This document shows positions 52,486 to 61,608 of a stretch of DNA of 64,000 nucleotides, piece by piece; position 1 is the first letter of the stretch, and each line of letters opens with the position of its first letter. The DNA is from CAWATZ01 sp963784995 (GTDB lineage Bacteria; Planctomycetota; Planctomycetia; Gemmatales; Gemmataceae), in assembly GCA_963784995.1 (NCBI GenBank), contig CAWATZ010000002.1, forward strand, positions 1,612,001 to 1,676,000. The letters are read 5' to 3'. The translations under genes were made by a program, and so were the position numbers. A model generated the notes under the pieces. It searched no databases. It saw only the letters and a list, made by a program, of their open reading frames with translations, and was not told the DNA's origin.

Positions 52486-54225
52486 ATGGCCCGGTCCACC
52501 TTATCTCCTCTGGATTACCAGGTCACCCGTGTCTGGCGTCGTCTGTTCTGCCAGACCCTGCTCAACACCTGGGTCGTCTGCTGGCTGGCCGCCCTGCTGT
52601 TTGCCGCGGGCTGGTTTCTGCTCCAGCCGCTGCTGATCGCTGAAGCCGCGTCCAATCTCCGCTGGATTGTCACCAGCGGCCTGGCCGGCCTGGCCACGTT
52701 GGTCGGCCTGGTGCTGGCCTGTCGCTGGGCCCCTTCCCGGGTGGACTGTGCCCTGGCGCTCGACGAGCGTTTCCGTCTCAAGGAGCGAGCCACCACGGGG
52801 GTGATGCTTTCCAGCGCGGAAAGTCAGAGCCCGGTGGGCAAGGCGCTGCTCGACGACGTCAACCAGCGCGTCATGCCCTTGCGCGTCGGCGACCGCTTCC
52901 CTGTCCGGCTGCCCTGGACGGCGGGCCTGCTGCCTGCCGTGGGCGTGCTGCTGGCCCTGCTGGCCCTGTTCTACAATCCGCGCTTCGGCCAGGCTCACGA
53001 TGAGGAAAAGCCGCTGGCAAACGTCGATCAGGCAGTCATCGACGATGCCAAGGAGAAAGTCAACCAGATCGAGAAAAAAGTCCGGACCAAGCTCGGCGAA
53101 CGGAAGAAGGTTGCCAATCTGGAGCAGCTCAAGGACGACAACAACACGCTTTCCAAGGGGTCAAAGGACCAGCGCGAGGACAAGGCCAAGGACGTGATCA
53201 AGCAGACCACCGACCTGGAAGCCCAGCTCCAGAAACGGGACAAGGAGCTGGCCCAGCGTGCCGACGCGCTCCGCGAGCAGATGCGGCAAGTGGCCCGCCT
53301 GAGCAAGAAAGACGATCAGAAAGGCCCCGCCGATCAGCTCAAGCGCGCCCTGGAGCAGGGGAACCTGAAAAAGGCCCGCGAGGAGGCCGAGCAGCTCCGG
53401 CAGGCCCTCCAGGCCGAGGATGAGGCCGACAAGATTCGCAAGAAACTCGAAGATCCCAACCTGGCCAAGGAAGAGCGCGAGAAGCTGGAGAAAGAGCTGG
53501 AAAAGCTGGAGAAGAAGAAACTCTCCCCTGAACAGAAGGAACAGCTGGCCAAGCAGCTCAAGGATTTGCAGGCCAAGCTGGAAAAGCTGTCTCGCAGCAA
53601 GGAAGAACGGAAGCGGGAGCTGGAAGAGATGGCCCAGCGCGGCGAACTGGACCCCGAGCAGCTGGAACGCGAGCTGGAGCAGCTCCAGCAGGACCAGGAG
53701 AAGTTTGATCCGGAGCTGCAGAAGAAGATCGCCGAGGTGGCCGACAAGCTGCGGCTCTGTCAGAAGTGCCTGGCGGAGGGCAAGGATGCGCAGGCCGCCG
53801 AGCTGATGAAGGAGATCGTTGACAAGCTGATGGAAGTCGATCCCAACGCCGACCGCGAGGAACTGGCTCAGATGATCCGCGGTCTGATCGCCGCCCGCCA
53901 GCAAGTGGAAGAGAACGACATGGCCGACGGCGGCGGTCCCGGGCAGGGCCGGCGTCCCGACGGCAAGGACAAACCGACCAAGGACTTCGAGACCCGGTCC
54001 CGCTCCGAGCTGGACAAGGGCCGGCTCCAGATCATCGACCACGTCGATGGCTCGGGCGGTTTCAAGGGACCACGCAAGCCGGCCGAGCTGACCGAGGAGA
54101 TCCGGCAAGCCAGCCAGGCCGCTCCCGAGGCCATTGACCGCCAGCGGCTGCCGCGCTCCGCCACGGACATGGCCAAGGGCTATTTCGAGAAGCTCCGCGG
54201 ACCGGACAAGAAGGGCGACAAGTAA
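52486..54225 (+). CDS. Membrane-anchored coiled-coil protein (DUF4175-like N-terminus)
   Basis: 579 aa; ATG 52486 with GGGAG 8 nt upstream. Three helices at the N-terminus (about residues 26-50, 58-82, 145-168), with LDERFRLKERATTG between the second and third, which resembles planctomycete proteins related to DUF4175. Residues 190-480 are a long charged coiled coil (EREKLEKELEKLEKKKLSP), with a Cys pair (LCQKCLAEGKD) near 425. The C-terminus is Gly/Pro-rich and ends YFEKLRGPDKKGDK. It may be a membrane-bound scaffold; family members often lie beside aerotolerance-type BatA/MoxR genes, not seen here. Function unknown. Its stop is 3 bp from that of the FUSC-like gene on the other strand. Confidence 0.75.
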   Translation: MARSTLSPLDYQVTRVWRRLFCQTLLNTWVVCWLAALLFAAGWFLLQPLLIAEAASNLRWIVTSGLAGLATLVGLVLACRWAPSRVDCALALDERFRLKERATTGVMLSSAESQSPVGKALLDDVNQRVMPLRVGDRFPVRLPWTAGLLPAVGVLLALLALFYNPRFGQAHDEEKPLANVDQAVIDDAKEKVNQIEKKVRTKLGERKKVANLEQLKDDNNTLSKGSKDQREDKAKDVIKQTTDLEAQLQKRDKELAQRADALREQMRQVARLSKKDDQKGPADQLKRALEQGNLKKAREEAEQLRQALQAEDEADKIRKKLEDPNLAKEEREKLEKELEKLEKKKLSPEQKEQLAKQLKDLQAKLEKLSRSKEERKRELEEMAQRGELDPEQLERELEQLQQDQEKFDPELQKKIAEVADKLRLCQKCLAEGKDAQAAELMKEIVDKLMEVDPNADREELAQMIRGLIAARQQVEENDMADGGGPGQGRRPDGKDKPTKDFETRSRSELDKGRLQIIDHVDGSGGFKGPRKPAELTEEIRQASQAAPEAIDRQRLPRSATDMAKGYFEKLRGPDKKGDK

Positions 54226-54228
54226 CCT

Positions 54229-55245
54229 TCACGCGGCTTGCCGCACGGGAAAGCGGGGCCACAGGCCGCCGACCAGGAGGGAAGACGCCAGGGCGGCCAG
54301 GATGCCCTCCAGCCGTTGCCCGGCGGCGGTGAGGCTGCCGAACTCGTCCGGCGTCGCCACCACCAGCAGCGGCAAGACCAGCCCCATCTGGACGCCGGCG
54401 TACGACCAGGACCCGCCCGCCTGGGCCAGGTACGTCGCCAGGTATTGCCCGAGGAACAACATTGAGACCAGCACCAGGAAGTGGGGCAACAGGGCCAGCA
54501 CCACAAACATGCCGATCGCCCAGGAAGAGGCCAGCACCGCGCCGGCGATGCGGAGTTCTCCCTTGCGGAGCAGCGACTGAATGTCGGGTGTGACCGTCAG
54601 CATCAGGACCGAGATGGCTGCTTTCTCGGCGGGAAGATTGAGCCGGTGGGCCGCGAACAAAGTCAGGACCGCCGTCACGCTCAGCATCAGGCTGCGGTTG
54701 ATCCAGTCGCCGCGCAACGGCCAGAGCGGAGCCCCTTCTGTGTGAATGACCAGGTCGCGCTCGCCGCTGGTGAGCCAGGTCACGAAGTCCGCGACAACCA
54801 CCCCAAGCAGGACGGCGGCGAACAGTGCCTTCCCCTGGGCCACGGCCGAGGCCGGGTCGCTGTTGCCGATCTCGAGCATGGCCACCGCGTAGAGCCCGGC
54901 GTTAAGGAAGGTGTAAGCGAGCCGGCCGGCGAAGTAGACGTAGAAGCAAACCGTCAGCACGAAGCCGACGATGGCGAGGCTGAGAAGAGGAGCGCCTTCC
55001 AGCACCATGGTCACGATCAGCCCGGCCAGAATGCCCACGCCCCGGCCGACGACCCGCTCAAAGCCCTTCTGGAAACTGGTGAAGGTGTACTGGGCCATGA
55101 CCATGAACGTGGTCCACACCGCCAGGTTGCCGTGCTGCAGGTGCCACCACTCCGCCAGGACCAGGCAGACCGTCGTGGCGCTGGCGGTGCGCAGGGCCTG
55201 AGCGGTGGCGGTGCGTGAGTCCGGTGTTGGTGGTGCAGAGGACAT
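54229..55245 (-). CDS. FUSC-family inner-membrane transporter-like protein
   Basis: Start taken as ATG 55245 (MSSAPPTPDSRTATAQALRT), with GGGAGG about 11 nt upstream; the open frame extends further without homology. About ten hydrophobic helices in two groups: AVWTTFMVMAQYTFTSFQKG and GVGILAGLIVTMVLEG early, LMLSVTAVLTLFAAH and the final helices late. GFERVVGRGVGILAG is the family's signature-like repeat. Related to YccS/AaeB/fusaric-acid resistance proteins (aromatic acid efflux). 338 aa, shorter than the 650-700 aa full-length types. Substrate unknown. Confidence 0.8.
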   Translation of the reverse strand: MSSAPPTPDSRTATAQALRTASATTVCLVLAEWWHLQHGNLAVWTTFMVMAQYTFTSFQKGFERVVGRGVGILAGLIVTMVLEGAPLLSLAIVGFVLTVCFYVYFAGRLAYTFLNAGLYAVAMLEIGNSDPASAVAQGKALFAAVLLGVVVADFVTWLTSGERDLVIHTEGAPLWPLRGDWINRSLMLSVTAVLTLFAAHRLNLPAEKAAISVLMLTVTPDIQSLLRKGELRIAGAVLASSWAIGMFVVLALLPHFLVLVSMLFLGQYLATYLAQAGGSWSYAGVQMGLVLPLLVVATPDEFGSLTAAGQRLEGILAALASSLLVGGLWPRFPVRQAA

Positions 55246-55346
55246 CCTGCCGCGGACCTCCCTTGTTGCCTGGCTGCCGCCATCGCATTTGTCGCCGCGG
55301 GCTGTACAATTCTGCTTGAGTTCCACTCGGGAAGCAAGAGCTGGCT

Positions 55347-55434
55347 GCCGAGCCGCGCACGCAGCGCAGCGGAGTAAGCGGCCTTGCGGGCTTCAAAGGC
55401 CGCTTACTCCGCTGCGCTGCGTGCGCGGCTCGGC
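55347..55434. repeat. Perfect 39-bp inverted repeat
   Basis: Arms 55347-55385 and 55396-55434, 10-base loop, in the 316-bp gap between the divergent FUSC and hydrolase genes, where a transcription terminator would be unexpected. It may be a mobile palindromic element. No other gene is in the gap. Confidence 0.95.
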
Positions 55435-55561
55435 GGGTCTGCCACAATCCAGAGGGATAACCCTGTGTTCTGCATTCTGTCGGTTGCAGATCGGTGGATA
55501 CACTGGAGAGGAGCGGCGAGGGCGTCCTCTGAGGCCGCGGAACCCCAGGAGGAGAAGACCC

Positions 55562-56437
55562 GTGCTGCGTAGACTTGTGCAAATCACCACCCGCGACGGT
55601 GTGCGGCTGGACGGGTCTTTCCAGGTCCCTGCCGTTCCGGGAACGGCAGGGTTGCCCGTGGATGGCTTGTGCCTGGTGCATGGCACCGGCGGCAACTTCT
55701 ACAGCTCCACGCTCTTCGACAGCCTGGCGGATCGCTTGCTGGAACTGGGCTGTGCCGTGCTGCGGATCAACACCCGCGGCCACGACCTGATGAGCACCGC
55801 CGTCACCAGCCGGGGCGGCCGGCGGCTGGGGGCCGCTTACGAGGTGGTGGACGAGTGCCGGCACGACCTGGCCGGGGCGCTCGACTGGTTACGGCAGCGG
55901 GTCGGCCCGCGAGTCGGACTGGTGGGCCACAGTCTCGGTGCCGTGAAATGCCTGTACGCGCTGGCGCAGGAACCGCAGCTGGGTGCCGGCTGCGTGGTGG
56001 CCCTGTCGCCGCCGCGGCTGTCGTACTCGTGGTTTTGCAGCAGCCCGGAGGGACCGCAGTTCCTGGAGACGTTCAGCCGGGCCGAGCGCCTGGTCGAGCA
56101 GGGCGAGGGCGGCAGCCTGATGGAGGTCAAGCTGCCGCTTCCCTTTGTCGTCACGGCGGCGGGCTACGTCGAGAAGTATGGTCCCGACGAACGCTACAAT
56201 TACCTCCGCTTCCTGTCCAGCGTGCCTTGCCCGACCCTGCTGACGCTGGGCAGCATTGAGATCGAGAACAACATGGCTTTCCGTTCCGCGCCCGAGGCGA
56301 TCGCGGCCCTGGGAAACCGGCAGGGGCGGCTGACCGTCGAGACCCTTGCCGGGGCCGACCACTTCTACAGCAGCGTTCGGCCAGCCCTGGTTGCCTGCGT
56401 GGACGGGTGGCTGCGGTCCTCGGCGTCCTTGCAATAA
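55562..56437 (+). CDS. Alpha/beta hydrolase
   Basis: GTG 55562 with GGAGG 7-8 nt upstream sets the start; the longer frame to 55205 crosses the inverted repeat. 291 aa. LCLVHGTGGNFYSS is the oxyanion loop, RVGLVGHSLGAVKCLYAL the nucleophile elbow (GHSLG), PCPTLLTLGSIEIEN the acid region, and ADHFYSS the catalytic His near the end. Cytoplasmic; no signal peptide. Ester or thioester substrate unknown; similar to DUF1749/UPF0255-like hydrolases. The stop codon lies inside an inverted repeat shared with the convergent GNAT gene. Confidence 0.85.
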   Translation: MLRRLVQITTRDGVRLDGSFQVPAVPGTAGLPVDGLCLVHGTGGNFYSSTLFDSLADRLLELGCAVLRINTRGHDLMSTAVTSRGGRRLGAAYEVVDECRHDLAGALDWLRQRVGPRVGLVGHSLGAVKCLYALAQEPQLGAGCVVALSPPRLSYSWFCSSPEGPQFLETFSRAERLVEQGEGGSLMEVKLPLPFVVTAAGYVEKYGPDERYNYLRFLSSVPCPTLLTLGSIEIENNMAFRSAPEAIAALGNRQGRLTVETLAGADHFYSSVRPALVACVDGWLRSSASLQ

Positions 56438-56495
56438 AGTAGCCCTCACGCTCCGCGTGAGGAAATGCCCTCACGCGGAGCGTGAGGTCTACTTT
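56436..56495. terminator. Bidirectional terminator-like inverted repeat between convergent genes
   Basis: Arms 56436-56462 and 56469-56495 match at 26 of 27 positions. The TAA of the hydrolase (56435-56437) and the stop of the GNAT gene (minus strand, 56494-56496) both lie at the outer ends of the stem. AAAG...CTTT tips give short T/A runs on each strand. Confidence 0.85.
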
Positions 56496-57219
56496 AGCCG
56501 CGCTGCTTCAAGATCGGCCCGGTCAGATCGGAAAGCCGCAACCGCTGCCGGCCCTGCTCGTCGAAGTTCGCCGGAGCAAGCCAGGTCTCGAACGCCTGCC
56601 GCAGGGCCGGCCATTCGCTGTCGATGGCGGCGTACCAGGCCGTATCGCGATTGCGGCCCTTGTACACCGTCGCCTGGCGAAAGGTCCCTTCGTACGAGAG
56701 GCCGAGCCGCTGCGCTGCGGCCCGCGAGGCCGCGTTGAGACTGTCGCATTTCCATTCGTACCGCCGATAGCCCAGCTCAAACGCACGCCGCATCAGCAGA
56801 TACATCGCCTCCGTGGCGGCCGGCGTTCGCTTCAGGAGCGGCGAGTAATGGATGTGGCCCACCTCGATCGAGCCGCTTTTTGGCGTGATCCGGAGATAGC
56901 TGGCCACCCCGACAGGCCGGCCACTGGTGTTGTCGATGATCGCGAAGAACAGCGGATCATCTCCCGAGCAAGCGGCGCTCATCCAATCGCGGTAGCTTCC
57001 CAGGGTGTGGAAGGGGCCGTAGGAGAGGTAAGTCCAGCTGCGGCCGCTGTCCTCCAGCGCGTTGGCCGCGTACAGGGGCTCCGCGTGGACGGCGGCATCG
57101 AGGACCTCCAGGCGGCAGAATCGGCCGACGAAGGCCTCCCTCGGCGGGAAAGGCGGCTCGCGCCAGTTCGCCAGCGGGAACCCGATGGGCTGACCGAATT
57201 CGTTGAGCACCTGTTCCAT
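56494..57219 (-). CDS. GNAT-family N-acetyltransferase (RimJ/RimL-like)
   Basis: 241 aa, ATG 57219. GNAT signs: PLFFAIIDNTSGRPVGVASY, IEVGHIHYSPLLKRTPAATEAMYLL (acetyl-CoA pyrophosphate loop region), RRYEWKCDSLNAASRAAAQR and FRQATVYKGRNRDTAWYAA, the standard RimJ/RimL order. Modifies an amine, probably a protein N-terminus or small molecule; the exact target is unknown. Its 5' end is 41 bp from the kinase stop on the same strand, so it may be the last gene of the sigma/kinase run. Confidence 0.85.
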   Translation of the reverse strand: MEQVLNEFGQPIGFPLANWREPPFPPREAFVGRFCRLEVLDAAVHAEPLYAANALEDSGRSWTYLSYGPFHTLGSYRDWMSAACSGDDPLFFAIIDNTSGRPVGVASYLRITPKSGSIEVGHIHYSPLLKRTPAATEAMYLLMRRAFELGYRRYEWKCDSLNAASRAAAQRLGLSYEGTFRQATVYKGRNRDTAWYAAIDSEWPALRQAFETWLAPANFDEQGRQRLRLSDLTGPILKQRG

Positions 57220-57260
57220 TGCCGTGTCTCTGGCCTCTCCGGTGGCCGGTCATGGCCCGC

Positions 57261-59459
57261 TCACTCGGAGGGAGTGCGTTTCGCTTTGATCGCACGGACC
57301 TTCGGAGCAGCCAACGGCTCGACCTGCTCCGGTTCCGGGGCTGTCTCGCTCTCGCTCTGCCGTCGGCGCATTGCCAGCAAGATGCAGCCAAGGAACAGGA
57401 TAGCACCCGCCGCCGCAATGAGGAGTACCGCCAGCAACCATCTCCGTCCGCCGGTGGGGGGCGTCGCCAGCTGCACCTGCTCCGCGACCAGGGCCGGGTC
57501 CAGACTCTCGGCCCGGACCTTCAGGTCGATCAGGCGGACGTCCACCGGCTCGGGAAATTCCCCTGCGTAGGCGGACATCCGGACCAGGTTCAAATCCTCG
57601 GTCCCCACCTCGCGGCGGACCAACTCCCGGAATTCGGCGGCATTCCCCTCGGCGACCCAAAACGTGGCCGTGGTTCCAACTCGGGTGATCCGGAGCCGGC
57701 CGGTCTTGCTGAGGGGCTCCGGGCCATCGGCGGGCGTCGGCGGGGCGTAATACTGCCGTGGGGCGCCGACCCTATCGACGTTGTGCATGGGCGTGTACCC
57801 CTCTCCGCCATCGCTCCACCTGGCCCGCAGCAAACCAAGGGCTTCGCGGCGGGGGTTGTCCAGGGTCAAGTAGAGTTCAAACCCAACCCCCTTCCCTCTC
57901 CGGGGCGGGTTGGCCTGAACCAGTTCGTAGCCGGCCGTGATCTCGAAATCGCCGTGGACGGACGTTTTCAGCGCCACGCCACAGGGATACTTGTACGTGC
58001 GCTTTTCCGTCAATCGGATCCGCAAACCCTGTTCTTCCGATTCGATCTCCTCATCGCCCACTTTGCCGCTCCAGACCAGAGAGGAATTCCAGGGCTGGTT
58101 TTTGCGGAAGTCCTGGGAAAACTCCGCCTGCTTGGGCTGTCTGGCCTCGGGAGGATTCGCAACCTGATACCACCAGGGCAGCCCCAGGATTGCCAAGAGC
58201 AAGAGCGCGACCAGCAAGGCCAGAGAAACCCGAGAACCGAGCCCTGCGAACCGGGGCTTCGGCGGCTGACGGCTGGCATCCTCTGGAAAGGCCGGCAGCA
58301 CCGGCGCGGCCACCGTCGCCGGCTGGCGGAGATGAGCGAGGTAGCCTGCCAGCAGATCCGCCACTTCCGCCGCATTCTGGAAGCGATTGTCGGGGTGCTT
58401 GGCCAGCAGCCGGCGGATGAGCGTCTCCAGCCAGGCGGGCACCTCCGGATTGAGCGAACGCAGAGGCGTGGGCGTCTCGTCGTTGACCCGGCGAATCACG
58501 GCCAGGGCCGTCGCCCCGCGGAAAGGAGAATAGCCGGCACACAGGGCATAGAGAACGCTGCCGAGGCTGAACAGGTCGGCACGATGGTCAATCGGCTCGC
58601 CTCGGGCCTGCTCGGGGGCCATGTACTCAGGCGTGCCGGCGACCACCCCGGTCTGGGTCAGGCCCACGTCGTCGATCATCCGCGCCAGCCCGAAGTCGGT
58701 GATCTTGACCTTGGTCAAGCCGTCCTCCAGCAGCAGATTGGCCGGCTTGATGTCGCGATGGATCAGCCCCTGGGCATGCGCTGCCGCCAGTCCCGAGGCG
58801 GTCTGCTGGCCGATGCGGACGACGTCGATCACTTCCAGTGGCCCGGTGCGGTCCAGCCGCTGCTGCAGCGACTCGCCGGCGACGTACTGCATCACCAGGT
58901 AGGGCAGACCATCCACTTCCTTCACTCCGTGGACCGGGACCACGTGGTCGTGGCAGACGGCGGCCGCGGCCTGGGCCTCGCGGGTGAAGCGCTTGCGGGC
59001 GGTGGCACTGCCGGCCAGGGCGGGCGCCAGCACCTTGATGGCCACCAGCCGATGCAGCGCCGGCTCATGCGCCTTCAGCACGATACCCATGCCGCCCTGG
59101 CCGATCACTTCCCGTACTTCGTATTCGCCCAGGGTGCCCAGCAGGTCCACCCGATCGGTCGGACGCAGGAAGTACAGGTCCACCGGCTCCACCGAGGTGG
59201 GCCGATCCAGAACCGTTTCCTCGTGCATCCGCTCCAGCAGCTGCGTCAGGGCGGCATCCGTGGGGACGAGAGTGGGATCGCCGACTTGACGGCCCAGTCT
59301 TCGCCAGACCACCCCCGAGGGCTCCTGGTCGAGCTGCTCCTGGCAGGCCGGGCAGGACTCGAGATGGCGCTGGTAGCGCAGCTGCTGCTCCGGGGGCAAG
59401 GTGTCGCTGAACAGCAGGTCCCAGGACTCGATTTCCGGGCAGCTGTGTAACGCGGACAT
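57261..59459 (-). CDS. Membrane Ser/Thr protein kinase with N-terminal zinc-finger and extracytoplasmic DUF1583-like domain
   Basis: ATG 59459 is preferred to 59465 because GAGGA lies 6-7 nt before it. 732 aa. Residues 32-39 hold H-x3-C-x2-C (HLESCPAC), the anti-sigma zinc-finger pattern. The kinase domain: GQGGMG at 120-125, AIKVL Lys near 142, HRDIKPAN near 234, DFG near 255, EYMAPEQARGE after. A membrane helix at about 410-430, a DUF1583-like beta domain at about 440-640 (KTSVHGDFEITAGYE; DVRLIDLKVRAESLD), and a second helix at about 675-700 with a cytoplasmic tail. It starts 19 bp after the ECF sigma stop, an arrangement in which the kinase senses outside and controls the sigma factor. 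Confidence 0.9.
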   Translation of the reverse strand: MSALHSCPEIESWDLLFSDTLPPEQQLRYQRHLESCPACQEQLDQEPSGVVWRRLGRQVGDPTLVPTDAALTQLLERMHEETVLDRPTSVEPVDLYFLRPTDRVDLLGTLGEYEVREVIGQGGMGIVLKAHEPALHRLVAIKVLAPALAGSATARKRFTREAQAAAAVCHDHVVPVHGVKEVDGLPYLVMQYVAGESLQQRLDRTGPLEVIDVVRIGQQTASGLAAAHAQGLIHRDIKPANLLLEDGLTKVKITDFGLARMIDDVGLTQTGVVAGTPEYMAPEQARGEPIDHRADLFSLGSVLYALCAGYSPFRGATALAVIRRVNDETPTPLRSLNPEVPAWLETLIRRLLAKHPDNRFQNAAEVADLLAGYLAHLRQPATVAAPVLPAFPEDASRQPPKPRFAGLGSRVSLALLVALLLLAILGLPWWYQVANPPEARQPKQAEFSQDFRKNQPWNSSLVWSGKVGDEEIESEEQGLRIRLTEKRTYKYPCGVALKTSVHGDFEITAGYELVQANPPRRGKGVGFELYLTLDNPRREALGLLRARWSDGGEGYTPMHNVDRVGAPRQYYAPPTPADGPEPLSKTGRLRITRVGTTATFWVAEGNAAEFRELVRREVGTEDLNLVRMSAYAGEFPEPVDVRLIDLKVRAESLDPALVAEQVQLATPPTGGRRWLLAVLLIAAAGAILFLGCILLAMRRRQSESETAPEPEQVEPLAAPKVRAIKAKRTPSE

Positions 59460-59478
59460 GGTCATTCCTCGGAGGATT

Positions 59479-60074
59479 TCAGGGCTCTTGCACCGATTGC
59501 ACCAGCTCCTTGAGCCGGGCCTGGACCCGGCTGCGGGCCCGGTAAACCGCGACCACGGAGAGGCCCAGGCTGGCCGCGACCTCCTTGCCGCTCTGGCCCT
59601 CGACCGCGGACCGCCAGAACGCCTGCCAGGTCGTCTCCGTGATGGTCCGGCGCACCTGTTCGCAGGCCCAGGCGAAGACCCGCTGCTCCCATTCCGTCTC
59701 CCAGGCGCTCTGCTCGCCCTCGGGAACGGGACAATGCTCCAGCAGATCCTGCGTCGCCGAATCGCCGCTGGCCCGGGCCTTGTGGTCCTGGTCCCGGCGC
59801 CAGTTCAGCAGTCTGCGTCGCAGCACCGTGAACAGCCAGTTGCGAAAGGCCCCGCGCTTCGGGTCGTACTCCAGCCGGCCGATGGCTGCGGGCGACGATG
59901 GCCAACACTTCCTGTCCCAGGTCGGCGGCGTCGGCGTCCTGCAGTCCCTGCTTGCGGGCGTAGCCGTACACCAGGGGGCCGTACAGGTCCACAAACTCCG
60001 TCCAGGCGGCGTGATCGCGCGGGATCGCGCAGGCGGAGCAGCAGGCTGGCACGGGTGGCGGGAATCTCGGCCAT
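59479..60074 (-). CDS. ECF RNA polymerase sigma factor, kinase-linked (two frameshifts)
   Basis: True start is the ATG at 60074 (MAEIPATRASLLLRLRDPAR); the frame then shifts near 60021 to AWTEFVDLYGPLVYGYARKQ and QDADAADLGQEVLAIVAR (region 2), and again near 59884 to AIGRLEYDPKRGAFRNWLF, giving region 4 (GQSGKEVAASLGLSVVAVYR) and the stop at 59479. Joined, the protein is about 198 aa and typical of planctomycete ECF factors paired with zinc-finger kinases. No single open frame yields it, so either two indel errors or a dead gene. The downstream kinase is intact, which makes errors somewhat more likely. Confidence 0.75.
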
Positions 60075-60203
60075 TGGTCCTGGAGTCCTGTACCCAACAG
60101 GGAGCGAATGCTGACACCCCCGCGGAAGATTTTTTCAACGCGGCGGGGGGTGAAGGGATTATAGCTTTGGCGGACGTGGAGCGGACGGTGCAGGGACGTC
60201 GTA

Positions 60204-60268
60204 GGGTGGTCCGAGCGTAGCGAGGCCCACCGACGGGTGTGGTGGGCCTCGCTGCGCTCGGACCACCC
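60204..60268. repeat. 28-bp inverted repeat (one mismatch)
   Basis: GGGTGGTCCGAGCGTAGCGA... (60204-60231) and its complement (60241-60268), loop of nine. Lies between the sigma factor start and the 3' end of the DUF1583-like gene; this GGTCCGAGC...GAGGCCCACC type is common between planctomycete genes as I recall. Confidence 0.85.
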
Positions 60269-60298
60269 GACGATCCCGGGACTCAACCGGAACCGGGT

Positions 60299-61432
60299 TT
60301 AGCCCGCCTCGGTATGGGGCACGGGCACGGCCTGCCCGCACTGGGGACATTTGACCTTTTTGCCGGCCAGCGTTTCCTTGACCTTGAGAGGATGGCCGCA
60401 CTCCGAACAGGGAAATGCCAGGACCCCCTGGCGACGGGGCGGCTCCGGGCTGGCTTCTGCCACTGCGAGCGCGGGCCGCTCGTCCGCGTCAGGAACGCCG
60501 GCAGCCGCCTTCCGCCCCCGGAGCTGCCACCAGAACCAGGCACCCAGGCTCAAGGCGACACCGCCACCGAGAAGGACCGCCAGCAGCAGCCAGCGCCTCG
60601 TTCGGGTCGGAGCCGGGGCCTGAGCCTGAGCCGGTGGCGCAGAGCTGGCGCGAATCCGCAAATCGAGCAGGCGGACGTCCACGTTGCACGGCTGGCGACC
60701 GGTCAGGACTGCCAGCCGGACAGCGTGGATCTCCTCGGCCCCAAACTCCAACTCCTTGATTTCCTTGAAGTCCGCTCCCTGGGTCCCCGGCGCCCACAGA
60801 TAGTGCAACCGGGTCCCCGTTCGCTTCAGCCGAAGTCGGAGCGTCGTTTCGGTGCAAGGCTCCGTGTCCGTTTTTACATCCGCTGGTTTCCCCGGGATGT
60901 CAGTCGTTTGCTCCCAAAACAGGATCGACCCGCCCCTGGCCCGCATCAGCCGGCCGATCGTCGCGCCAATTGGATCTGGCGTCTCTTTGTGCGCGTAGAG
61001 TGTCGTTCCCACGCCATAACCCCCTGGCGGAACGTCGGCCTGGAGGACCTCCACGGTGGCGGTGACTTCCACGTCGCCCTGGAATGGGCGCTTGATTTTG
61101 ACACCAACTCCTCCAAAGGGATGCGTCCAGGTTTTGGGGATGGTCACGCGTAGCCCCTCCGGCTCCTGGCGGAAACACTTGCCGTCGCTGTCTCCATAAA
61201 ACTGCAATTCGTCAGGAAGAGGCGGCTTCCGAAAATCGCAAGCAAACACCTCCGCCACCGCGCCCGCTGGCCCGTCGTCTGCCGCCATCCCGAGGGTGGG
61301 CTCGCTCACCACCAGGACGGCCAGCAGCACCAGCAGCGAGCCGGCCCACCGTCCAGGTTTCGGGAACCCCGAGTGACACTGCGGCAGGGGCCGGCGGCAG
61401 CTCTGACTCCCACTCGATTCCCGGAAGGTCAA
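60299..61432 (-). CDS. DUF1583-like membrane protein with C-terminal zinc ribbon
   Basis: 377 aa. The start is a TTG at 61432; a later start is possible, since upstream fragments in other frames hint at a frame problem. A hydrophobic signal/anchor (GSLLVLLAVLVVSEPTLG) is followed by the beta domain (FACDFRKPPLPDELQFYG; KIKRPFQGDVEVTATVEVLQ; NVDVRLLDLRIRASS), a membrane helix (WLLLAVLLGGGVALSLGAWF) and a cytoplasmic zinc ribbon, FPCSECGHPLKVKETLAGKK then CPQCGQAVPVP. The pattern matches the kinase's outer domain, so both may bind the same ligand. Function unknown. Confidence 0.75.
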   Translation of the reverse strand: MTFRESSGSQSCRRPLPQCHSGFPKPGRWAGSLLVLLAVLVVSEPTLGMAADDGPAGAVAEVFACDFRKPPLPDELQFYGDSDGKCFRQEPEGLRVTIPKTWTHPFGGVGVKIKRPFQGDVEVTATVEVLQADVPPGGYGVGTTLYAHKETPDPIGATIGRLMRARGGSILFWEQTTDIPGKPADVKTDTEPCTETTLRLRLKRTGTRLHYLWAPGTQGADFKEIKELEFGAEEIHAVRLAVLTGRQPCNVDVRLLDLRIRASSAPPAQAQAPAPTRTRRWLLLAVLLGGGVALSLGAWFWWQLRGRKAAAGVPDADERPALAVAEASPEPPRRQGVLAFPCSECGHPLKVKETLAGKKVKCPQCGQAVPVPHTEAG

Positions 61433-61608
61433 GCAATGCGGCCATGAGGGGTTTCTCCGGGGTCAGGGTTTCCGGCCTGACCGGAAGGACCGTTCCCAAC
61501 GCCAGGACGGACGGAACCAGCTCCTTCAGGCGGGCGAACCCACCGAGGAGCCTGCAGACCCTTCTCGGAAACCTTACGCCCCACGGGACATTTTTCAACA
61601 GAACGACG

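Noticed and set aside
57219..59450. 743-codon plus-strand frame opposite the kinase gene
   Set aside because: The minus strand encodes an intact kinase with all motifs; the plus frame is low-complexity and is a GC-rich shadow.
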